Positions 15,278-21,992 of a stretch of 26,067 nt of DNA are shown one piece after another (positions within the stretch are counted from its first letter, which is position 1; the number at the start of each line of letters is the position of its first letter). The stretch spans positions 1-26,067 of IMG/VR virus record IMGVR_UViG_3300021519_000057, one strand, 5' to 3'. A program made the translations under genes and the position numbers. The DNA comes from a virus. Below the pieces are notes generated by a model that was given only the letters and a program-made list of their open reading frames with translations, was not told the DNA's origin and did no database searches.

Positions 15278-16824
15278 TACTTATTCTCCAGTGCTGCGAG
15301 GCGGGCTTCCAGCGTTTCGATCCGTTCCAAGGCTTCGCCCAAGGCTTTGACGGCCTTCATGTAAACAATGGATGATTTGACAGACAAAGTTACTTCGCCC
15401 GTTTCTTTCCTTGTCTCTGGGTCAATATCGTTATTTTCTTCAACCAAACCGGGGCTTATTTTCTGCAAGTCTTGTGCAATGAAGCCAAGCAACAACGGGC
15501 CGGTTGGATCGTTCTTAAAACGATATTTCGACATAGAAGCGGCAATGGTTTTGATGTCGTCCCATTGCGATTTCGCCGGTACAATATCCTGTTTTAGCTT
15601 TAGGTCAGAAATAGTTCCGTAAGAACCATTGGTGTTTAGGGCGTTCCCGTTAGACGCGACAGAAAAAGCAAGTGTTCCGGCAGAGCCAGAAGTGGAAGAA
15701 TTATAACAAGCAAACATCGCTGATGCACCAGCGGCACTATAAGTAGATACATATAGTGTTGGTACGGCACCACGGTTTTGCGCCCAAAGAGCGGGACCAC
15801 CCCCGCTAACAGATATTGTGCTATGGTCGCCGGTAAATGGGGTTGAAATCCCCACCAGCAAATTGCCGCTGGCGTCGATGCGGGCGGCTTCGACAATAGT
15901 AGCACTATTACCCGCCGTGCCAGATGGAGCATTGTACCAAATATGATTTTGGGTTCCGACCTGATAAACAGTGCCGTAATCTGTATTGATATATTTATAG
16001 TTTGTTCCATCGTAATAAAGATTGCCGTAAATTAGCGCAGCGCCAGAATTTTTAGAACCACCAATGCCGCCGCCGATGCCGAATTGTATTGAAGGATAAT
16101 TAGCGCCCCACGCATTTGGCGATAGGCCGATGCCGAGGTTGCCAGCGGAAGTAAGCGTCATGCGGTCCGCAGAATTACCAAAGAACGTCAGATTATTAGA
16201 ACTGGTCGGCTGGTATATGATCCAGTCCGTGCCGCTTGTACCGCCGCTTAGCTGGAACGCCACCTGCCCGGTGGATTGCGTAGCCCTGCTCGAATATATG
16301 TACGAATTTCCAGATGCCGGGGCGAGCGTTATGGATGCGCCGGTAACGCCCAGAGTGCTAGAGAACGTAGCCGCAGCGCCGGTCAGGGTGCCCGAAAAGG
16401 TCGCATTGCGGCTTGTGTCGAAGGCAAGCATGTTGCCAACGCCATTCATTGCGATGGTAAATGCCTTCGCGTTGCCCGCGTAAATGTAGCCGGTATCGTC
16501 GTAGATGATCTGGTGGTGGTTGGTGCCAGCGCCAGTGAAGGTAAGGCCGCCACTCCACGAAGATTGAGCGCCGGTCAGGGTGCCGGTGAGTGTTGGTGAA
16601 GCAGACAGCACCATATTACCAGTGCCGGTAACTGCATTGGAAAGCGTCACGCCGCCGTAGGTGAGTGCGCCGCCAAGCGTAGACGCGCCACTAGCGCCAA
16701 AGGTACCAGTCACATCCAGTGTGCGCGTAGGACTAGCGTTAGCCACACCGATGCGGGTGTTGGTCGTATCCGGCGTCAGCACATCAACAAGCTGGCCTAA
16801 CTTTGTCGTGAGGTTCGCTACCAT
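15277..16824 (-). CDS. Second S74 tail fibre, without the anchor domain
   Basis: 515 aa beginning immediately after the previous stop. It lacks the TYS...GEN..TWG anchor; instead a short start (ANLTTKLGQLVDVLTPDTTN) leads to TRIGVANASPTRTLDVTGTF, a motif common in the shafts of S74 fibres. The body is Gly/Ser/Thr-rich beta (GNLGIGLSPNAWGANYPSIQ, AARIDASGNLLVGISTPF). The S74 domain covers the last 110 residues: Ser406 in SDLKLK, then YRFKNDPTGPLLLGFIAQDL, QKISPGLVEENNDIDPETR and a coiled coil (ALERIETLEARLAALENK). The central DNA near 15600-16050 is visibly more AT-rich than its neighbours, suggesting recent exchange. It may attach to another fibre instead of the tail (inference). The stop overlaps the next ATG (TAATG). 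Confidence 0.88.
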   Translation of the reverse strand: MVANLTTKLGQLVDVLTPDTTNTRIGVANASPTRTLDVTGTFGASGASTLGGALTYGGVTLSNAVTGTGNMVLSASPTLTGTLTGAQSSWSGGLTFTGAGTNHHQIIYDDTGYIYAGNAKAFTIAMNGVGNMLAFDTSRNATFSGTLTGAAATFSSTLGVTGASITLAPASGNSYIYSSRATQSTGQVAFQLSGGTSGTDWIIYQPTSSNNLTFFGNSADRMTLTSAGNLGIGLSPNAWGANYPSIQFGIGGGIGGSKNSGAALIYGNLYYDGTNYKYINTDYGTVYQVGTQNHIWYNAPSGTAGNSATIVEAARIDASGNLLVGISTPFTGDHSTISVSGGGPALWAQNRGAVPTLYVSTYSAAGASAMFACYNSSTSGSAGTLAFSVASNGNALNTNGSYGTISDLKLKQDIVPAKSQWDDIKTIAASMSKYRFKNDPTGPLLLGFIAQDLQKISPGLVEENNDIDPETRKETGEVTLSVKSSIVYMKAVKALGEALERIETLEARLAALENK

Positions 16825-18633
16825 TTATTTAGCTTCCAGTGCAGCTAGGCGGGTGGTGAGATCGTCGATGATTTTGTACAGGTCTTTGACGCCCCATAGA
16901 GAGAGATAGGCCATTGGCTCAGACGGGGCTTGCCACTTATCTGTTTCCTTTTCTGGACGCGCAAAACCAAACTGTTCGCCCAAGACGCCATAGGCTTGCT
17001 GCGCCCTTACACCAAAGCCGCGATGCGGTGTCCCGGCCTTGGTGAAATCGTCGTAAACGTCGAAGTCGCCAAGCCACACATCAGAAATCATCTGGCGCTT
17101 ATCCGACTGAACAATACCTTCCCAATCTTTCAGGCGTTCATCAGAAGTCGCGCTATATGTCGTGATGGAGCCGTTGTTGATGATGCTACCGCCAGTGCCG
17201 CCAGTGAAATTGGCGTAATAATAGTTGCCACCATTAGAGACTGCGTTCCCATTGATAGTATATCCACCTGCGCCGATATTTGATGCCGAGAACGTTCCTA
17301 TACCGTTTGTGACACATGAGATTGCGCCCGCGCCCGCGTTCGTCGTGGTGCCGACAAGGAAGCTGCCGTCAGTGCCGAAGCGGGCTTTTTCTGCGCTGTT
17401 GATGGTGAAATAAATAGGCTGTGCCGTGCCAGTTTCCAACGTCAGGCCACCAGCGCCGCCCGCATAAAGCATCGTGCCATTGGCGCGAACGGTGCCGGAA
17501 CTGTTCCCGGTGCCGAACTGCATAATCTGACCGGCACTCGTCCCATTCGACACGATAAGCCGAGACGATGCGGAAGCGCCTGCATCGCTGTTGGTAATCT
17601 TTATGGCCGAAAACGTATTTTGGTTCTGCGTAATATCCAGCACAAGGACCGGCGTCATGCCGATGCCGAGAAGGCCGCCCTGCGTCAGGCGCATTACTTC
17701 AGTGCCAGTTGCCTTGAACAGAAGCGGGAGGGCGCTACCAAAATCAATGTCGGCATTGCCTGTCGTATCTACACCGAAGAACGCACCGTTGGTTGATCCC
17801 GCGCCCGTGTTCGAGTTGCCTGCTTGGAACCCAGACTTTGTAGAGCCGGACGTATAGGCCAAGAAATTAAAGTTTGGTAGGTTGCCACCCGAAACACCGA
17901 AGCCGGTAGCTGTGAGGTTTGCAACAAGACCGCCACTGACGTTGAACATGAAGCCGGGGCCGTTGGGGTAGCCGCCAATGATTTCAGCGTACTTGGAACC
18001 TGCGGCGTAAAACCCAAGACTTGCAGAGGTGCCGCCACCGGAGCCAGCATTCTTTGCCGAAAGAACTTCAATGTTCGCGGCGTTTGAAGTTTGCGTGGCA
18101 ACTACTGTTCCGCTAAAATTAGCCGCAGCGCCGGTCAGGGTGCCGGTGACGCCAAGAGTGCTGCTGAAGGTACCGGTAGTACCGGAAAAAGCGCCGCCCA
18201 GCGTCAAAGCCCCAAGCCAATCAATGGCCTGCACGAAGTTGGTGCCGTCGCAATAGACAAAAGCCTTGTTGCCGTTTGGTACCGTAATACCCGTACCAGA
18301 CGAGCCGATAACCCGGATGGACTGGCTACCAGAAGTGGCGTTGTAGACTAGGTAAGTCTTGCCTGCGCGAAGGGGGCAGATGAGGTCACGGGTCGCCGTG
18401 AGCGAGCCAACCGACGTGCAGTTGAGGATGTAGTAGCGCCCAGTGCTGTCTACGCCATCCGTAATGGAGATGGTCAGGTTGGCGTCGGAAGTAAAGCTGG
18501 CCGTGGTACGCCCGCAGATGGAGGATTCAATAAGCGGGGAAAGGTTGGTGTTGGTCGTAGTGCCCCAAGTACCGGAGTTTTCCCCCGTAGCCATCAAGGC
18601 AAAACCTAATGTTGAAGAATATGTGGTAGCCAT
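16825..18633 (-). CDS. Tail fibre with N-terminal anchor domain and S74 intramolecular chaperone
   Basis: 602 aa. Residues 1-150 (TTYSSTLGFALMATGENSGT, WGTTTNTNLSPLIESSI ... VPNGNKAFVYCDGTNFVQAI) match the N-terminal domain also seen in the fibre at 10757-12823 and probably attach the fibre to the tail. The middle is Gly/Thr/Ala-rich beta structure (TGTFSSTLGVTGTLTGA repeats). The last 106 residues are a peptidase S74 chaperone: the autocleavage motif S-D-E-R-L-K starts at Ser497, then GFGVRAQQAYGVLGEQFG and a terminal coiled coil (LYKIIDDLTTRLAALEAK). Such domains fold the trimer and are then released. TTAGGAG precedes the ATG. Directly followed by another S74 fibre. Confidence 0.88.
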   Translation of the reverse strand: MATTYSSTLGFALMATGENSGTWGTTTNTNLSPLIESSICGRTTASFTSDANLTISITDGVDSTGRYYILNCTSVGSLTATRDLICPLRAGKTYLVYNATSGSQSIRVIGSSGTGITVPNGNKAFVYCDGTNFVQAIDWLGALTLGGAFSGTTGTFSSTLGVTGTLTGAAANFSGTVVATQTSNAANIEVLSAKNAGSGGGTSASLGFYAAGSKYAEIIGGYPNGPGFMFNVSGGLVANLTATGFGVSGGNLPNFNFLAYTSGSTKSGFQAGNSNTGAGSTNGAFFGVDTTGNADIDFGSALPLLFKATGTEVMRLTQGGLLGIGMTPVLVLDITQNQNTFSAIKITNSDAGASASSRLIVSNGTSAGQIMQFGTGNSSGTVRANGTMLYAGGAGGLTLETGTAQPIYFTINSAEKARFGTDGSFLVGTTTNAGAGAISCVTNGIGTFSASNIGAGGYTINGNAVSNGGNYYYANFTGGTGGSIINNGSITTYSATSDERLKDWEGIVQSDKRQMISDVWLGDFDVYDDFTKAGTPHRGFGVRAQQAYGVLGEQFGFARPEKETDKWQAPSEPMAYLSLWGVKDLYKIIDDLTTRLAALEAK

Positions 18634-18642
18634 AGTTAACTC

Positions 18643-19281
18643 CTAAGTCGGTATTTCGGTCCAAACAGTGGTTTCGCTGTCATCCACCAAGGTCCATACA
18701 GGCGTCTGAGTATCTGTTATTGGGACCCAAACAGGGGTCTGGGACTCGTCAATAACGCTCCAAACCATTACTGACCCAACATACCCATACCCTACTACGC
18801 CTGTAACGAAAACGCTAACAGATACTGCAACTACCATAGCCTGTCCAAGAGGCTGGGTCTGCGTACGGGGCAGAATTGGTAGGGGGTTCGGCCAGTTGGT
18901 TTGGAAGAAGGGCGGCTGCAGCCCGGGTAGCTCTAGGGTCTCCCCCAGAGGCTGTGTCTGCGTACGAGGTAGAATTGGTAGGGGGTTCGGCCAGTTGGTT
19001 TGGAAGAATGGGTATATAGTCTCTTCTTCGAGACTCTGCCCCAGAGGCTGGGTCTGCGTACGGGGTAGTATGGGTAGGGGGTTAGGCCAGTCCGTCTTGT
19101 TAAACGGAAGGCGGTCTTGCCCAATAAGTATGTTGCGAACACCCAGAGGCTGGGTCTGCGTACGGGGTAATATGGGTAGGGGGTTAGGCCAATCGTTCTG
19201 AGCGTTGGGGGTACCCGCGCCACCAAAAGAGTTAGCGCCCCAAGTAAGATCGCCCCAAGTTGTTAAACCATACGGGGTCAT
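18643..19281 (-). CDS. Repeat protein with WPNPLPILPRTQTQPLG units and Trp-repeat C-terminus
   Basis: 212 aa in three parts. Residues 1-30 (TTWGDLTWGANSFGGAGTPN) are a short head. Residues 31-147 carry four copies of WPNPLPILPRTQTQPLG spaced 32-34 residues. Residues about 155-212 end in three 11-residue repeats of the form W-x-x-[IV]-x-D-x-x-T-x-x (WSVIDESQTPV, WVPITDTQTPV, WTLVDDSETTV) and WTEIPT. The last ~56 residues align with the C-terminus of the protein at 12833-13792, so the two are modular paralogues. Both directly precede an anchored S74 fibre. A structural role in fibre attachment or tail decoration is inferred; no enzyme motif is present. The TAG stop is embedded in the next gene's ribosome site. 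Confidence 0.75.
   Translation of the reverse strand: MTPYGLTTWGDLTWGANSFGGAGTPNAQNDWPNPLPILPRTQTQPLGVRNILIGQDRLPFNKTDWPNPLPILPRTQTQPLGQSLEEETIYPFFQTNWPNPLPILPRTQTQPLGETLELPGLQPPFFQTNWPNPLPILPRTQTQPLGQAMVVAVSVSVFVTGVVGYGYVGSVMVWSVIDESQTPVWVPITDTQTPVWTLVDDSETTVWTEIPT
18646..18762 (-). repeat. 11-residue Trp repeats (3 copies) at protein C-terminus
   Basis: Residues 174-212: three 11-aa units beginning with Trp and containing an Asp-x-x-Thr core, then WTEIPT. A homologous array lies at 12836-12952. Confidence 0.8.
18844..19191 (-). repeat. Four 51-nt repeats encoding WPNPLPILPRTQTQPLG
   Basis: Copies at 18844-18894, 18943-18993, 19039-19089 and 19141-19191, with start-to-start distances of 99, 96 and 102 nt (all multiples of 3). 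The peptide is identical in all four while codons differ at several third positions, which points to selection on the protein sequence. Spacers vary in sequence. Confidence 0.9.
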
Positions 19282-19478
19282 GCACTACCCCATGCTGGAG
19301 GCCCAACGGGGAAGGGCCACAAAAAAAGAACTAGTTCCCCCACCCAACCACAGAAAACAGCTAAGATAGGGGAACTTATACGGCGATGGACTCTACGAAT
19401 TTGAACGCCGAGCCGCTGGATACCAGCCAATATTACAGTAGGGTTAAGCCCCGAAAGGCCGTTCTGCTGCATTGGCAT
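19278..19478 (-). CDS. Small hydrophobic protein of unknown function
   Basis: 66 aa. Basic centre (VQIRRVHRRISSPILAVF) then a Trp/Pro-rich hydrophobic end (GWVGELVLFLWPFPVGPPAW). GTGAGG lies 7 nt before the ATG, and the TGA overlaps the ATG of the next gene as ATGA (19281-19278). It fills the otherwise unexplained 221 nt between two confident genes. The hydrophobic part could insert in a membrane or form a packed beta hairpin. Function unknown; reality is supported by coupling rather than by a recognised family. Confidence 0.55.
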   Translation of the reverse strand: MPMQQNGLSGLNPTVILAGIQRLGVQIRRVHRRISSPILAVFCGWVGELVLFLWPFPVGPPAWGSA

Positions 19479-19502
19479 GGGGCAACCTCACGAAACCAGA
19501 CC

Positions 19503-20015
19503 CTAGTACATTTCGTAGATGATGTGGGACGAAACAGAAGACGTACCCGAACCCGTATTGTTCGATAGAGTTGTATCCTGATTTGCACCAGCACCGATCA
19601 GCCACCATTCTTCACCCGGGGCGGCAACCCAACGAACAATACCGCCGAAGCTATTCATTGCCAAATTAAGGCGCGCAAAAGTTGTGGTGTTGGATGGGAT
19701 GGGCTGGTTGGTAACGTAAGCAACCGCAGCCGTGGGGACTGTAGTAATTGCGGCAGCAAAGGTATTCAGGGGTCCGTCAGAGTTGGGCGAAGCCAGAGCG
19801 GAAGCGCCGCCAGTGCCCGCAGTACCCGTACGGCGAAACTGCATATTTTGAACCGCCGAAGCGGTAGCCGTACCGCCAATGTAGATTTCCTGAACCTGTG
19901 CAAGCTGCGAGGCCGCGACAGCAAGGGACTGGTACTGCGAAGCAGTGACCTGAGCATTATCGGCGGTACCAGTACCGGTGGTCCAGTTATTGGCAGCAAA
20001 TGCACGTTTAGCCAT
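19503..20015 (-). CDS. Putative virion structural protein
   Basis: 170 aa, Ala/Thr/Gly-rich and beta-prone. Recognisable blocks: QVTASQYQSLAVAASQLAQV, QEIYIGGTATASAVQNMQFR, SALASPNSDGPL, and a C-terminal WVAAPGEEWWLIGAGA segment. Similar proteins occur in many tailed phages near tail genes and are annotated as hypothetical or structural. Ribosome site AGGAG lies about 8 nt upstream. No catalytic motif. It opens the host-recognition region and may be a virion surface protein (inference). Confidence 0.7.
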   Translation of the reverse strand: MAKRAFAANNWTTGTGTADNAQVTASQYQSLAVAASQLAQVQEIYIGGTATASAVQNMQFRRTGTAGTGGASALASPNSDGPLNTFAAAITTVPTAAVAYVTNQPIPSNTTTFARLNLAMNSFGGIVRWVAAPGEEWWLIGAGANQDTTLSNNTGSGTSSVSSHIIYEMY

Positions 20016-20017
20016 AA

Positions 20018-20368
20018 TTAGCTCCTAAAAATAAGGGGGGAAAACAAATCAACCGGCTTATCGCTTCCCACTACAGCGTCAGCAAGGGCCTGAATAGGCC
20101 GACAATCTCCAATAACCGTACAGGGGTCACACACATACTTGTGGCACTTAGAGCAGTGCCCCCGGGTACGGGTACGATCCGGATTCATGACTACCACAGT
20201 ACCACAATGGGCGCAAGAACGAGTACCCAGTTCTAGCTTAGTACCTTCAGGCACTAGAGGGACCAGATGACCTAGCTTGCGAAGCCTGTCCCTATCCGCT
20301 TCCGAGATGCCGGGGGAGGCCCGGTGGTCAATTAAGAGGTACCCCTCCATGTCCTTCTGCAGCCGCAT
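20018..20368 (-). CDS. Zinc-ribbon phage protein
   Basis: 116 aa starting at a TAATG overlap with the endolysin gene. The N-terminus (EGYLLIDHRASPGI) is a well-known signature of a small phage family. Three CxxC pairs follow: Cys52/Cys55 (SCAHCG), Cys72/Cys75 (HCSKCH) and Cys80/Cys83 (VCDPCT), enough for one or two zinc sites. Function unknown; homologues normally lie in structural regions of phage genomes. Position right after lysis genes probably reflects shared late expression rather than a lysis role. Confidence 0.8.
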   Translation of the reverse strand: MRLQKDMEGYLLIDHRASPGISEADRDRLRKLGHLVPLVPEGTKLELGTRSCAHCGTVVVMNPDRTRTRGHCSKCHKYVCDPCTVIGDCRPIQALADAVVGSDKPVDLFSPLIFRS

Positions 20369-20886
20369 TAACTCTCCACAACAAGCTTTTTAGCTTCTTT
20401 TTCCACTGCTTCAACCCGGGTTTTCCAACCCTCCCCGAAAGTCTTCCAAGTCGAAAGCGACTCTAAGAAGGCCAAACGGACAGTAGTGTAAGAAGAAATT
20501 AGGGGGATAGTAGCATGGTGGGCAATGGCTCCCAAGGTCATAGGGCCGATCCTCCCATCCATAGGCATACCCAGAGCATCTTGAAGCAGTTTGACTGCTT
20601 GGGAAGGGCCTGAATTAACACAAGTATCAAAAAGGCAGTGGTCAAGACCAGCGGGAAGATCATCCCCATGAATGGCGTCCCAGTACCGGGCCTTGTATAA
20701 TGGTTCTACCACAGCAGGTGTAAGAGCCCGTATATCGGTTTCAGTGACCGGGTGACCTTTGAAAATCTCCCAAGTCTTTTTGGTAACCCCCAGATTGGTC
20801 ATACCGCCCGGGTCTTTGGGGTGGTTAACGAAGCCCCCCTCGTGGGCGAGGAGAAGCTTAAAAGAGTGAACGAACGTGTCTTTCAT
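20368..20886 (-). CDS. Endolysin: GH108 N-acetylmuramidase
   Basis: 172 aa. The N-terminus (FKLLLAHEGGFVNHPKDPGG, then MTNLGVTKKTWE) carries the HEGG motif with the expected catalytic Glu16 and the DPGG-x-TN-x-G-T signature of glycoside hydrolase family 108. The C-terminal half (CVNSGPSQAVKLLQDALGM, DGRIGPMTLGAIAHH) matches the peptidoglycan-binding domain usually paired with GH108. It hydrolyses the glycan strand of peptidoglycan. There is no signal peptide or SAR segment, so it should accumulate in the cytoplasm and depend on a holin. It sits between the tail-anchored coiled-coil protein (ATGA overlap) and a zinc-ribbon protein (TAATG overlap). Confidence 0.92.
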   Translation of the reverse strand: MKDTFVHSFKLLLAHEGGFVNHPKDPGGMTNLGVTKKTWEIFKGHPVTETDIRALTPAVVEPLYKARYWDAIHGDDLPAGLDHCLFDTCVNSGPSQAVKLLQDALGMPMDGRIGPMTLGAIAHHATIPLISSYTTVRLAFLESLSTWKTFGEGWKTRVEAVEKEAKKLVVES

Positions 20887-21167
20887 AGGCCGTGATGCTC
20901 AATAAGGTACCCAATACAGCCTAAAAGAAACAGGATAAGGCCGGAAGCCGTCGTCCAGATACGATTATAAATGCCATCTACAGACTTATTTAGTTTTTCC
21001 ATTCTGGTTTTTAGGTTGTCAGCCATATCTTCAATTTGCGCGGATGTAGCCTCATGCCATATTTGCCCGGCCTTAGCCCGTTCCTCACACACACGTTCGT
21101 GTACTTCAATTGCATTTAGCGCACGGTTGGCGGCGTCTCTGGCAATCTGATCTATAATTTCACTCAT
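20883..21167 (-). CDS. Coiled-coil protein with C-terminal TM (holin-accessory/XhlA-like candidate)
   Basis: 94 aa from the ATG at 21167, chosen because AGAGG lies 5 nt upstream; an earlier in-frame GTG at 21188 has no clear ribosome site. A long charged helix (SEIIDQIARDAANRALNAIE ... ADNLKTRMEKLNKSVDGIYN) precedes one C-terminal membrane segment (residues about 70-88, TTASGLILFLLGCIGYLIE). This tail-anchored coiled-coil architecture resembles XhlA-like lysis proteins. The stop overlaps the muramidase ATG (ATGA), so it belongs to the lysis cassette. The lysis role is inferred from architecture and position only. Confidence 0.65.
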   Translation of the reverse strand: MSEIIDQIARDAANRALNAIEVHERVCEERAKAGQIWHEATSAQIEDMADNLKTRMEKLNKSVDGIYNRIWTTASGLILFLLGCIGYLIEHHGL

Positions 21168-21189
21168 AATACCCTCTGAAATACCCACG

Positions 21190-21735
21190 TTAAAAAGGAC
21201 TAATATTATCTAAGAAAGTGCGCTTGTCCGGTGGCGGGGGCGGAAGAACTGGTGCAAGACTCCGAGTGTCGTCTACCTGCTTCTTGCAGATGTAGTACTT
21301 GTCGGCCCAGTCGGAGACGAGCAGGGTTGCAGCTTGAGACACTCTAATGTCGGAGGGCTCGCCATCAGACTTGCCGGGATAGGGGTCGGCGGCGAGGGAG
21401 CGGCTGGCAGCACGGTCGAACAAGCGGACAAAGCCAACAGGAAGAAAAGGGTCAGACTCGGCAGGTATAGTGACTGTGCGGACAATCTCGCGCGTGGTGT
21501 CATGGACAACTTGAACATTGGTTGCATGGTCCTCCCCTGCCTTGTTTGCAATCTGATTATTTTTCCCCGCGTCAGCCAACGCTTTATTGGCTTTCTTAAG
21601 CTCAACAGTGTTTTGGTAAGCGACTTGGTCGTCCTTACCTTGGATGTACATCAGAGTGCCGGTACCTACGGTAGAAAGCAGGAAGAAACCGACAAGACTG
21701 AGGATCACCCAAGGGTTAAGGAGACTAAGTGGCAT
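21190..21735 (-). CDS. Rz: Rz-like inner-membrane spanin (i-spanin)
   Basis: 181 aa from the ATG at 21735, which overlaps the upstream stop as TGATG; a longer in-frame start at 21804 lies inside that gene and is rejected. One N-terminal membrane anchor (residues about 8-29, PWVILSLVGFFLLSTVGTGT) is followed by a charged helical region (KKANKALADAGKNNQIANKAGEDH) and a periplasmic C-terminal domain ending in a PPPPPDK segment. This is the topology of i-spanins, which span the periplasm with the outer-membrane lipoprotein Rz1 and fuse the membranes at lysis. An Rz1 frame is nested inside (21273-21527), which makes the assignment firm and implies a Gram-negative host. Confidence 0.85.
   Translation of the reverse strand: MPLSLLNPWVILSLVGFFLLSTVGTGTLMYIQGKDDQVAYQNTVELKKANKALADAGKNNQIANKAGEDHATNVQVVHDTTREIVRTVTIPAESDPFLPVGFVRLFDRAASRSLAADPYPGKSDGEPSDIRVSQAATLLVSDWADKYYICKKQVDDTRSLAPVLPPPPPDKRTFLDNISPF
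21273..21527 (-). CDS. Rz1: Rz1-like outer-membrane lipoprotein (o-spanin), nested in Rz
   Basis: 84 aa in the +1 frame relative to Rz, wholly inside it. A hydrophobic signal (SLTLFFLLALSAC) ends in a lipobox L-S-A-C with Cys at residue 36; the 49-residue mature part carries 11 prolines (LPAAPSPPTPIPASL...), typical of Rz1. I prefer the ATG at 21527 because AGGGGAGG lies 3 nt upstream; in-frame ATGs at 21518 and 21503 are alternatives giving a shorter signal. Signal peptidase II would cleave before the Cys and sort the lipoprotein to the outer membrane, where it pairs with Rz. The open frame extends upstream to 21605 but without a better start. Confidence 0.82.
   Translation of the reverse strand: MQPMFKLSMTPRARLSAQSLYLPSLTLFFLLALSACSTVLPAAPSPPTPIPASLMASPPTLECLKLQPCSSPTGPTSTTSARSR
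21531..21538 (-). promoter_or_regulatory. Ribosome binding site for nested Rz1
   Basis: AGGGGAGG on the minus strand ends 3 nt before the ATG at 21527 (AGGGG core is 6 nt away). It falls within Rz codons for Gly-Glu-Asp, so it is a constraint on the Rz sequence and supports independent translation of Rz1. Confidence 0.6.
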
Positions 21736-21983
21736 CACACGACGGCCTTGGGGACCTTGACGCGCGCTAAATACGTCATGAGAGCCTGACCAATACCCAT
21801 CCACGTAGGGACGTTAATACCAATAAACTTCATATTCGCCATTTGAACCATCACATCCGGAGGGAGCTGGGCGTAAATAACCCAGATAGCACCCCAAGCA
21901 GCAATCATCTGCACGGAGGCCCACCGTAAGGAGGCCGTAAAATTTTCAATCAATCCGTTGGCAATCTCTCTAACCACACGCAT
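21735..21983 (-). CDS. Two-TM small membrane protein, holin candidate
   Basis: 82 aa. After a short amphipathic N-terminus (MRVVREIANGLIENFTASLR) come two hydrophobic stretches: residues 21-40 (WASVQMIAAWGAIWVIYAQL) and about 53-74 (FIGINVPTWMGIGQALMTYL), with a basic C-terminus (ARVKVPK). Size and topology fit a class II holin or antiholin. It is immediately upstream of the spanin (TGATG overlap) and three genes from the muramidase, the usual place for a holin. AAGGA lies 6 nt before the ATG. No sequence family is claimed; a second, clearer holin sits at 9603-10013. Confidence 0.6.
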   Translation of the reverse strand: MRVVREIANGLIENFTASLRWASVQMIAAWGAIWVIYAQLPPDVMVQMANMKFIGINVPTWMGIGQALMTYLARVKVPKAVV

Positions 21984-21992
21984 AGTAAATCC

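Noticed and set aside
18844-19191. Regularly spaced 51-nt repeats as a CRISPR array or iterons
   Set aside because: Spacing varies only by codon multiples, third-position changes keep the peptide constant, and the frame is open throughout.
21736-21804. Longer Rz start at 21804
   Set aside because: It overlaps the 82-aa membrane protein and would place charged residues ahead of the membrane anchor; the TGATG start at 21735 is better.
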